Assembly: GCA_025937785.1 (NCBI GenBank)
Contig: JAICQQ010000003.1
Span: 62,001-126,000, forward strand
DNA length: 64,000 bases
Reading direction: 5' to 3'
Source: Polyangiaceae bacterium
GTDB lineage: Bacteria > Myxococcota_A > Polyangia > Polyangiales > Polyangiaceae
The translations under genes were made by a program, and so were the position numbers. The notes below the pieces were generated by a model. The model did not search any database. It was not told the DNA's origin and saw only the letters and a program-made list of their open reading frames with translations. This document shows, in pieces, positions 16,769-24,800 of this stretch (its first letter is position 1; every line of letters starts with the position of its first letter).

Positions 16769-16918
16769 ATGACTAACCAAAAGCACGAACGTGAACGAGA
16801 GCCCTACAAGCGCAAGCTCATCGCCGACTTTCCTTCCGGCATTTTGCTCAGCGTTTCGGTACGCGACCTCGAAGAGATGGAGAGGCCCGATCGCGATGAC
16901 GAGTCCGACGAGAGCTGA
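16769..16918 (+). CDS. Small unknown protein, 49 residues
   Basis: A short gene starting at ATG 16769 with an AAAGAG ribosome site 7 bases upstream, 68 bp after the DUF4388 regulator. The product begins MTNQKHEREREPYKRKL, has a short hydrophobic middle (FPSGILLSVSV) and ends in an acidic tail (DRDDESDES). The basic-hydrophobic-acidic order looks designed and not random, but I do not recognise it. It could be a small regulator, or an antitoxin- or peptide-type product. Support is a plausible start and codon use only. Confidence 0.45.
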   Translation: MTNQKHEREREPYKRKLIADFPSGILLSVSVRDLEEMERPDRDDESDES

Positions 16919-17229
16919 GTCGGAGCCGCGACGCGGCGCCTTCTGACGGATCGCCTCTCACAATCGACGATGGCGTGTGCATTTGCGCGTGGCTCACGAG
17001 CGAACCGAGTCTCAAAAGCGCCGGCTGGCCGGTTTCGTTGAAAACCTGAAGGATCGTGCGCTGGCGGGGCATCCACCGACCTAGCGACCAATTGCGGCTT
17101 TGGCACGAAGTTCATTCGACGCCGGAACGAGAGCGGGCATCAAACCGCTCTTTTGGTTGCGCCTAACGGCTAGTCTCGGCGCGGCGACTCGTGTAAGGCC
17201 CATGCGCAAAGCTCGGAAAGGATCTCGTC
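16919..17229. other. Intergenic stretch of about 310 bp
   Basis: No gene is visible. It should hold the promoter of the lipoprotein gene at 17230, whose ribosome site GGAAAGGA lies at 17215-17222. A small CCGG-type inverted repeat followed by TTT near 17020-17040 could end the upstream transcript. I see no other structure. Confidence 0.5.
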
Positions 17230-18006
17230 ATGCACAAACGTTTCATCGCACTCACTCTCTTGGGTGGCTACGTCATGGCAGTGGGCTGCGTGCCCAAGCA
17301 AGACGCCAACGCGCCACCTCCACCACCAGCGGGAAACACCACCCAGATTCAAGACGAGACCGCGGGGCAGCCGACCGGCGGCGGGCCCATACCGCCGAAC
17401 ATCAACGCCGGTGTTTGCCCCACCAAGACGGTGTTGGACGACGGTGAAGACGGCGACCATCAAGCCTACAAGGACGATCAGCGCGGTGGCTACTGGTACA
17501 CGTATGCCGACAAGGCAGGCACCGTGGTCGAGCCGAGCGGTGAGTTCAAGATGTCCGAAGGCGGCCCCGACGGCTCCAAGTGGGCTGCAAAGATGAGCGG
17601 CAAGACCGGGCCCGGCGGCATTCTGTACGCGGGCGTCGGGTTCTCGATCACCGACCCGAAAGCGCCGGTGGACCTGTCATGCTGCAAAGGTGTGTCGTTT
17701 TACGGGAAGAAGGCTGGTGCAGGCATCGCCGCCGTGCGCCTGAAGGTGCCCGACGCGCAAACGACCCCTGAGGGCAACCAGTGCAAGCAGTGCTACAACG
17801 ATTTCGGGCGCGACTACATGTTCACCGATCAGTGGACCAAGTACGAGCTGCCCTTCGCGGACATGTCGCAAGAGCCGAGCTGGGGTGACAAGTTCCCCGG
17901 CATCAAGGCCTCGCACATCTACGGCCTGCAGTGGCAGGTGAAGGACCCGAATCAGAGCTTCGAGATTTGGGTCGATAACGTCGAACTGATCGGCTGCGGC
18001 GGCTGA
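17230..18006 (+). CDS. Lipoprotein with carbohydrate-binding-like jelly-roll domain
   Basis: A 258-residue protein with a lipoprotein signal ending VMAVGCVPK (lipid Cys near residue 19) and a Pro/Gly/Thr-rich linker to about residue 65. The rest is a beta-rich domain: VLDDGEDGDHQ at its start, GVGFSITDPKAP, a Cys-containing segment LSCCKGVSFYGKKAG, the pair NQCKQCYNDFG, then KYELPFADMSQEPSWGD and a final FEIWVDNVELIGCGG. A strand ending in WVDNVEL is typical of family-11-like carbohydrate-binding jelly-rolls. A binding role at the outer membrane is inference. The strong ribosome site GGAAAGGA supports the start. It is single and convergent with the next gene, with a hairpin between. Confidence 0.75.
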   Translation: MHKRFIALTLLGGYVMAVGCVPKQDANAPPPPPAGNTTQIQDETAGQPTGGGPIPPNINAGVCPTKTVLDDGEDGDHQAYKDDQRGGYWYTYADKAGTVVEPSGEFKMSEGGPDGSKWAAKMSGKTGPGGILYAGVGFSITDPKAPVDLSCCKGVSFYGKKAGAGIAAVRLKVPDAQTTPEGNQCKQCYNDFGRDYMFTDQWTKYELPFADMSQEPSWGDKFPGIKASHIYGLQWQVKDPNQSFEIWVDNVELIGCGG

Positions 18007-18017
18007 ACCTTGCCGCT

Positions 18018-18060
18018 GCGGGGTGGGCCGGGGCTAATTCAGCCTGGCCCGCCCACCCGC
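18018..18060. terminator. Long hairpin between convergent genes
   Basis: The segment folds into a long interrupted hairpin. GCGGGGTGGGC pairs with GCCCACCCGC with one bulged G, an inner GGCT/AGCC stem follows, and the loop is AATTC. It sits between the lipoprotein stop (18006) and the stop of the convergent gene at 18039, so it could serve both directions. No T tract is present. Confidence 0.55.
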
Positions 18061-18656
18061 AATTCGATGCTACCCTTGGTCCGGCGCTGGACGCTCATGG
18101 ACCGTTCCACGCCCGTGGCAGCATAAAAAAGCGCACGCAGCATCGCGAGGACGGTCTGCAGGTACAAGGGGTCCAGGGCGGCGGCGCGGCGCCGGATCTT
18201 GATCTCGGCCACGCCATCTTTGGAGCTGGCAGTGACACTCGTGTCGCCCCGTTCGAGCCGTTGCCACAGGCTGGGCAGTTTCGACACGATCTGCGCGGCG
18301 CCCCCCAGCTCCATGGCTTCGCGGAAGCTGTGACGCATTGCGTGGAGCGTCACGTCGTACACCAACCCGTGGTACTTCCCGAGGTCGCCCTCGGCGAGCG
18401 TTTCGAAGCTTGCGTGGAGGATCGGCAGCAGCAACTGATTCGGATACCAGGCGTCAGCGCGGGGTTGGAGCAGCGCTCGGCGCGCTTCGGCGTCGAGACG
18501 TCTGCCCAGCGTGTCGAGCGTTCCTGACTGGAAGCGCGCCACGACGAAGCGCTTGATCGACACGAACACCGTTCCGGCAACACCCGCGACGGGAATGCCT
18601 TGCGCTGGCGGGTCGCTCGGTTTGGGCCGCGAGCTGGGAGCTGTGTCTGCGTGCAT
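18039..18656 (-). CDS. Conserved-looking protein of unknown function
   Basis: A 205-residue soluble protein. After a Pro/Ser-rich N-terminus (about 20 residues) it has a mostly helical body (VAGTVFVSIKRFVVARFQSG, then WYPNQLLLPILHASFETL, YDVTLHAMRHSFREAMEL) and a beta-rich end (GVAEIKIRRRAA, KGSIELRVG). This layout recalls the myxobacterial DUF2378/TIGR02265 proteins and V4R or haem-NO-binding-like folds, but I cannot assign it. No catalytic motif is visible. It is convergent with the lipoprotein gene and divergent from the rRNA methyltransferase, with a 17-bp duplication in the region upstream of its start. Confidence 0.6.
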   Translation of the reverse strand: MHADTAPSSRPKPSDPPAQGIPVAGVAGTVFVSIKRFVVARFQSGTLDTLGRRLDAEARRALLQPRADAWYPNQLLLPILHASFETLAEGDLGKYHGLVYDVTLHAMRHSFREAMELGGAAQIVSKLPSLWQRLERGDTSVTASSKDGVAEIKIRRRAAALDPLYLQTVLAMLRALFYAATGVERSMSVQRRTKGSIELRVGGPG

Positions 18657-18660
18657 ACGG

Positions 18661-18694
18661 TCCCTCTCAATGCAGGATCCCTCTCAATGCAGGA
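18661..18694. repeat. Perfect 17-bp tandem duplication
   Basis: TCCCTCTCAATGCAGGA occurs twice head to tail, in the divergent intergenic region immediately upstream of the unknown gene that starts at 18656. It could be a double binding site or a recent slip duplication. Confidence 0.9.
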
Positions 18695-18839
18695 TACGTG
18701 CCCACGCACTCTGCGCGGCACGCTCCAGAAGTGTCGTCATCCGTGCGGTCCGCAGGGGCCGGCCACGCAGGCACGCGACAATCGTGTCGCGACCACGGAC
18801 AGCAGCTTTCGGCAGGAGGACACGCTAATAGTCCAGGCC

Positions 18840-20048
18840 GTGACCCCCAAGCAGAAACACGCGCGAGCCCGTGGCGGCCGCTCCCAGAAGTCCGGGGAGA
18901 CGTTGACCCTGTCACCGAGTCTCGGCAGCCGCCTCGCCGCCGGGCATCGCTGGGTCTACCGGACGCACTTGCCGCACGGTTTCCAGGCGCTTACCGGCGC
19001 TTGGATCCATGTTCGCGCCGGCGACTTCGCAGGGTATGCGCTGTTTGACGAGGAGTCACCCGTGGCCCTGCGCATTTTCTCCAGCCGTCGGCAGCCTGAC
19101 GCGGAGTGGGTGGCGGCGCGCGTCGCAGAAGCTTGGGCCTTGCGTCGCCCGTTGCTGGCAACGACAGAAGCCTGCCGGCTCGTGTACGGTGAAGGGGATG
19201 GCCTGCCCGGGATCGTCGTGGACTACTATGGGGGCTACTGCTCGTTGGTCACCTACTCGCCTTCCGTCGAAGGCATCGTCGAGTGGGTGGTCCAAGCGTT
19301 GATGACGCTGCCCCCGGTGAAAGGCGTGGTGCGTCGCGCGGCTACTCGCGGAGAGCAGCTCGAGGTGCTCGCTGGCGCGGCACCTCCGCCCGATCTCGTG
19401 GTGAGCGAAGGAGGTTGGCGCCTGCGTGTCGACCTGCTCGAGGGGCAGAAGACCGGTCTGTTTCTGGACCATCGCGCGAATCGCAGCTTCGTGGCAGGAC
19501 TGTGCCGCGACGCGTCCGTGTTGAATCTGTTCTGCTACACCGGAGCGTTTTCGCTCGCTGCGCTGGCCGGCGGGGCGCGGCACGTGGCCAGCGTCGACGC
19601 CGCGGCACCCAGCATCCGCGCGGCGCGCGAGAACTTCGCTGAAAACGGGCATGACCCCGAACGTTTCGAGTTTGCCGTCGCCGACGTGTTCGAGTACCTG
19701 GAGCGAGCGCGCAACGAGGGCCGTCGTTTCGACGTGGTCATCAGCGACCCCCCCAGTTTCGCCAAACGCCGAGATCAGCAGCGGCTCGCGCTGAAGGCTT
19801 ATCGCAAACTGGCAGTGCTCGGGCTGCGAGTCACGGCTCCGGGCGGCTTTTACGTGGCGGCCAGCTGCACGAGCCAGGTCTCGCCCGCGGAGTTCTGGCA
19901 AACCGTGGTCGAGGCCGCAGAACGCGCCAACCGGCGGGTTCAGCTGATCCACGAGGCCTTTCACGATGTGGATCACCCCGTGTTCGTCGGCCACCCCGAG
20001 GGGCGCTACCTCAAGTGCTTCGTCACCCGCGTGCTCGAGCCTTGCTAG
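18840..20048 (+). CDS. RlmI-like class I SAM-dependent rRNA methyltransferase
   Basis: About 402 residues from GTG 18840. It begins with a PUA-type RNA-binding domain (LAAGHRWVYRTHLP) and an EEHS-like linker domain (ACRLVYGEGDGLPGIVVDYYG), then a Rossmann methyltransferase with SVLNLFCYTGAFSLAAL (SAM binding), DVVISDPPSFAKRR and a CSH-like motif reading AASCTSQVS. This is the layout of RlmI/RlmK-family 23S rRNA m5C methyltransferases, near the usual length. The start is uncertain: AGGAGG lies about 20 bases before the GTG, and the frame stays open upstream. Family assignment is firm. The exact target base is inferred from RlmI. Confidence 0.85.
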   Translation: MTPKQKHARARGGRSQKSGETLTLSPSLGSRLAAGHRWVYRTHLPHGFQALTGAWIHVRAGDFAGYALFDEESPVALRIFSSRRQPDAEWVAARVAEAWALRRPLLATTEACRLVYGEGDGLPGIVVDYYGGYCSLVTYSPSVEGIVEWVVQALMTLPPVKGVVRRAATRGEQLEVLAGAAPPPDLVVSEGGWRLRVDLLEGQKTGLFLDHRANRSFVAGLCRDASVLNLFCYTGAFSLAALAGGARHVASVDAAAPSIRAARENFAENGHDPERFEFAVADVFEYLERARNEGRRFDVVISDPPSFAKRRDQQRLALKAYRKLAVLGLRVTAPGGFYVAASCTSQVSPAEFWQTVVEAAERANRRVQLIHEAFHDVDHPVFVGHPEGRYLKCFVTRVLEPC

Positions 20049-20054
20049 CGGAAC

Positions 20055-21080
20055 TCAACAGAGGCACCCGCCCGCCACCCGGACGCAGGCGTTCCAGCCA
20101 CACGCGCCGTTGCAGGTCTGAGTCCCGGTACAGTACGCACCGACCCCACCGCAGCCGTTCGCGTCGAAGACAAAGCAGTCTTGCGTTGTGCCTGGAGTGC
20201 ATACGGTCTGAGTCGGGCAACCGCTGACCGAATTGAAACCGTTTTCGTTGCAAGTGCCACCGCCGCAGCTGGACGCGACGCACCACTTTTCTGACTGGCT
20301 GTCACAGCTGTTCTCGAAGCTGCAGCTCCCGCAGTAGTTGTCACCGCACTGACGTCCGTTGGTGTCCCGGGCGCAGCCCACGGTGTCCGCTTCTTCATTC
20401 GACACGCCTTGGCACGCGCCGGCGAGGCAAGTGAAGGTCGTGCACGTTTGGGTACGGCTCCCGACGTTGACGCATTCGCTGCCGTAGGAGCATTCGCTCC
20501 ATTCCGAGCAGATGGGATCTTTGCACGGGTGGTTGTCGGTCACGCGGGTGCACGACTCGGTTTGGACGATCTCGCTCTCCTGACATTCGCCAGCCGTGCA
20601 CTTCCGCGCGATGCAGGTTCGGCTCATCATCCCCGTGAGCGCACACGGGTCATCCGCGGTGCACTCACCGAAAGCCAGGTCGCAAATGACCTCGCCGCAG
20701 AGGTCACCGTCGCTACCCGCGCCGCATTGCCCCGACGTTGAGGAACCCCCGTCTCCACTGTCGTGACCCCCGTCTCCACTGTCGTGACCCCCGTCCCCGC
20801 TGCCATGACCGGGTGCTCCCGCTTCGCCCGCCGCGCCCGCGCCCGCGCCCCCTGCAGCGTCGCTTGCCGTCTTCGTGCCGCCGTGCCCGCCGGAAGCCAC
20901 GCTGCTGCCGGTATTCGCACCGCCACCGGTATCTACGTCGCCGGCGCTTCCGCCTTCCGAGGCCCCAGCCGCGCCCCCGGCTCCGCGATCGGCGTATTCC
21001 TTGGAGGCGGTGCAACTCGACACGCCGATCGACGTTGCCGCCAACAAGACTAGCAAGAGACGCCTGCAGTGACCCTTCAT
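20055..21080 (-). CDS. Cys-rich lipoprotein with Gly-rich stalk
   Basis: 341 residues from ATG 21080. The frame is open upstream, but only this start gives a signal peptide (LLLVLLAATSIGVSSC, lipid Cys about residue 23). Then comes a ~90-residue Gly/Ala/Ser-rich stalk that includes repeats of GGHDSGD encoded by a 21-bp tandem repeat near 20749-20810. The C-terminal ~230 residues contain more than 30 Cys in irregular spacing (CIARKCTAGECQES, CTTFTCLAGACQG, CGDNYCGSCSFENSC), a myxobacterial surface-protein style with many probable disulfides. Function is unknown. It is convergent with the methyltransferase and lies downstream, on the same strand, of a probable broken gene. Confidence 0.8.
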   Translation of the reverse strand: MKGHCRRLLLVLLAATSIGVSSCTASKEYADRGAGGAAGASEGGSAGDVDTGGGANTGSSVASGGHGGTKTASDAAGGAGAGAAGEAGAPGHGSGDGGHDSGDGGHDSGDGGSSTSGQCGAGSDGDLCGEVICDLAFGECTADDPCALTGMMSRTCIARKCTAGECQESEIVQTESCTRVTDNHPCKDPICSEWSECSYGSECVNVGSRTQTCTTFTCLAGACQGVSNEEADTVGCARDTNGRQCGDNYCGSCSFENSCDSQSEKWCVASSCGGGTCNENGFNSVSGCPTQTVCTPGTTQDCFVFDANGCGGVGAYCTGTQTCNGACGWNACVRVAGGCLC

Positions 21081-21163
21081 CGAACACCCCACATTGGACC
21101 GCTCCTGGCTAACACAGTCGATCGTAGGCGACAATCTAACGCTGGTGGCCCGCTGCGGACCGC

Positions 21164-21609
21164 TCAGCCGCGCGGGCGCGCCAGCACGATCAGGCGCGCA
21201 GAATGCCCGCGCGGGGGCGCAAAGCTCCCAGGCGCTGGCCGGACCCCTTCGATGCGCACGCGCCCCGTGAGGGCGAACACATCGGGTGCGCCCGTGGGAC
21301 GGGGTCGCGTTTCGCCGTCGGGCACGTGCACCAAGAGTTGCTTGCCCTGCACGTCCGGGTCGGGACCGAGCGCAACAGGGGACGAGCTTCCGTCGTCGCC
21401 GCGGATCTGGAACTCGGAGACTTCGAACACGAGCGGTCCGCCGAGACAGCAGTGCTGTCGCTTCATGAGCACGGTCGCGCCCGCGCCCTGCACGACCCCC
21501 AAAAATGTGGTCGCAAAACGCCTCGGGCAACGCTGCGTTGGGCGTCCATCCTCGCAGGGGCAGGCCCCCCCGAACTCCTTCCCACCACGACGACCTGCAG
21601 ACGCGGCAT
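21164..21609 (-). pseudogene. Probable frameshifted small secreted protein
   Basis: The frame ending at 21164 encodes a protein-like sequence (ACPCEDGRPTQRC, then GATVLMKRQHCCLGGPLVFEV and VQGKQLLVHVPDG) but has no ATG or GTG start before this region: upstream it runs back to a stop at 21168-21170 side through unlikely sequence, with only a TTG at 21502. The overlapping frame has an ATG at 21609 (MPRLQVVVVGRSSGG). The two join if one G is added to the G7 run at about 21565-21571 (minus strand). So this is either a gene broken by a 1-base deletion or a sequencing error. The Cys-rich style fits its same-strand neighbour at 20055. The function is unknown. Confidence 0.45.
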
Positions 21610-21817
21610 GAACGGCAACAGAACGTCCGAGGCGTGCGCGGTCCGTCCGGAAGAGTCGCGTCTCGTGCTATAGAGTGACGCGCCGAATCTCGAGAACTTC
21701 GAGGACGAGGACACCAAGAAGTAACTGGCCCAGCCGGCGTCGCTTGGTGCATCGTCGATCGATCACGATACAGAACGAGACGCCGGGCATGCTCACGTGC
21801 CCACCGGAATCAGAGAA

Positions 21818-24800
21818 ATGCCTATGGAGAGTGACAGCAAGACCGATGGCCGTGTTGCTATTGCCGCGTTGAGCACCGACCTGTCGGAGCTTCAACCGAT
21901 TCATTCAGGCTCGAGGCATCAGCTGTATCGCTACGGTTGGGGCGAGGCTGCCGTGGTCATCAAGCGTAGCGCGGCGGAGTCGACGGGCGAGAGCTCAGCC
22001 GCGGCCGTTCGCCACGAGTTCGAGCTTCTCCGCGACGTCACGCTGCCAGGCATCGTCAGATTGGTCCAGCTGATCGATACGGGAAGCGGGCCCGCGCTCG
22101 TGATGGAGGACGCCGGGGACAGCAATCTCGCCCAACGAATCCAATCGGGACCGCTCTGCATCGAGGGATTCCTGGATATCGCGGTTCAACTTGCGGAAAC
22201 CGTTGCGCGGCTACACGGCGCTCAAATCATTCACCGTGACATCCATCCGGGCAACGTCGTCTGGAACTCGAAGCGTGAGACTGCGACTCTCTGCGATTTC
22301 GCGATTGCCAGGACTCTGCCCACGCTGGTGATGGAAAGCCCCAACCCCAACCAGCTCGAGGGAACCCTTCCCTACATGTCGCCCGAGCAAACTGGACGTA
22401 CGGGCCGGCGCGTGGATTGGCGAGCGGATCTCTACTCGCTGGGGGCGACGTTCTACCAGCTTTTGACTGGACGGCCGCCGTTCGTTGGACGTGATGCGGC
22501 GGCGTTGGCCCACGCTCAGATCGCGCGACTTGCCCGGCCCCCGCAAGAGATCAACGCGCAGGTGCCGCTGACACTCTCGCGCCTCGTGCTCAAATTGCTC
22601 GAGAAGGATCCACAGCAGCGCTACCAGTCCGCGGCTGCGCTGGCCGCGGATCTCCGCGAAGCAAGAAAGCAATGGCTGCGATCGGCAACGATTGAGCCGT
22701 TTCCACTCGCCTTACACGAGGTGCCGCGCGGGTTGAGCATCCCTGACAAGCTGTACGGCCGCGAGAAAGAACTGCAATCGCTCGCCGAAGCGTTCGCGCG
22801 AACCTGTGCGGGGGGACGAGAATTGATGCTCGTCACCGGTGGTCCCGGGATTGGCAAATCGGCACTCGTGGACCAACTCCGCGCATCCGTTAGCCACGGT
22901 CGAGGATTCTACGCCGCGGGCAAGTTCGATCAGCTTCAGCGAAGCGTCCCGTTCTCAGGCTTGGCGCATGCGCTTCGGAACCTAGCCCGTCAGTTGCTGA
23001 CGGAAGCCGAAACAGCTTTGGACGTATGGCGGCTACGCATCGAAGAAGCGGTTCTGCCCAATGGGCAGCTCCTGATAGGCCTCATGCCCGAGCTCGAGCA
23101 ATTGCTCGGCCCGCAACCACCGGTTCTGGAGGTGGGTCCGGTGGAATCGAGAAATCGCTTTCACTTGGTCCTCACACGGTTCTTGCGCGTCTTCGCCCGG
23201 CCGGAACACCCGTTCGTTCTCTTCTTGGACGACCTGCAGTGGGTCGACGCCGCTTCGTTGCAACTCCTCGAACAGTGGGTGAGCGACGCTGCCAGCCATC
23301 ACCTCTTGGTGATTGGCGCCTATCGTGACAACGAGGTCGGCCCGTCACACCCTTTGTCACTGTCCCTCGCCGGGCTGCGGGACACGGGCTGTGACATCCA
23401 CACGATTCACCTGAAACAGCTCGGCGCAGGCGCGATCGAGCAGCTGGCAGCCGACACCTTTGGCGAAGACACGACGCGAATGCGGTTCTTGGCCGATCTC
23501 ATCCTGCGCAAGTCGGCCGGCAATCCGTTCTTCGTCCGGCGCTTGCTTCACCTGATGCATGCGCAGGGTCTCTTCCGATTCCTTTCGGATGCTCGTCGTT
23601 GGACCTGGGATGAATCAGAAATCGAGCGGGCTCCCATCTCGGACGACGTGCTGGACGTGATGATGCTGGCCATTGATCGGCTGCCGTCCTCCGCGCGACA
23701 GATTCTCGAGACCGGCGCCTGCATCGGTCATCAGTTCCAGCTCACTACACTCGCCGAATTGACCAATCTCTCTCTGAAGACCGTGACCGAGCAGGTTTGG
23801 CCGGCAATCGAAGATGGGTTGTTGGTTGCGATTCACGACGCGGATAAGCCGGCCCGCCTCGCGAGTTGCTTCGAAAACGGAACGAGCCCCTCTGAACTCA
23901 GCTTGCGGTTCTCCCATGATCGCGTGCAGCAGGCGGCGTACGGTCTGCTGAGCGAACAACGTCGGCAAGCGCTCCACCATGCCATCGGCCGGCGGCTGCT
24001 CGACCTCGCGGGCGACAACCTCGACGCGAACTTGTTCGAGATCGTCGATCAGCTCGACCTCGGGGAGGCGTTCGTCGTCCACGACGCAGAACGGCATTCC
24101 CTGGTTCGGCTAAACCTCGCTGCCGGGCGGAAGGCGAAGGCGTCGGCAGCCTATCGGGCCGCGTTCGAGTATCTGACCGTGGCGAAGCGTCACCTCGGCG
24201 CTCGGGCCTGGGAGGACCGGCGGGACCTCACCTTCGAGGTCCATCGCGAACTCGCCGAAAGCGCCTATCTCGCAGGCGAGCACGCGACAGCTGAAACACT
24301 CGTCGAAACGTCTCTCGCACACGCCCCTTCCAACATCGCGAAGGCAGAGCTCTATGGCCTGCGCGTGCTCGCGGCCACCGTTGCAACCGATTGGTCGCGC
24401 GCCCTACTCTGGGGACGAGAAGGGCTTTGCGTTTATGGGCTGGAATGGCCGCTGGAAGGCCTCGCCGACGCGATCGAAGCCGAAGTCGCCGCAGTGATGC
24501 GAAACCTCGGGGCACGAAGCATCGAGGACCTCGTCGACGAGCCGGACGTAGAGGATGCGGATATTCGCGCCAGCATGCGCTTGTTGGCGCTCCTGGGCGC
24601 GCCAGCGTACTTCAGTGGCGCGGACGTACTCGTCTTTCTTTTCGCGCGCGCCGTGAACCTCTCCCTCATGCATGGCCCATCGCCCTATTCCGCTTTTGCG
24701 TACGTGCTCTACGGCGGCATTCACAACGCCCTCACCGGCCAATACGACATTGGCTATGGCTTCGGAAAACTGGCGTTGGCGCTGGCGCAACGTTTCGGCA

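Noticed and set aside
18600-18839. Upstream extension of the RlmI-like gene
   Set aside because: The first 80 residues are Arg-rich, overlap a gene on the other strand and precede the recognisable PUA domain. GTG 18840 is a better though not perfect start.
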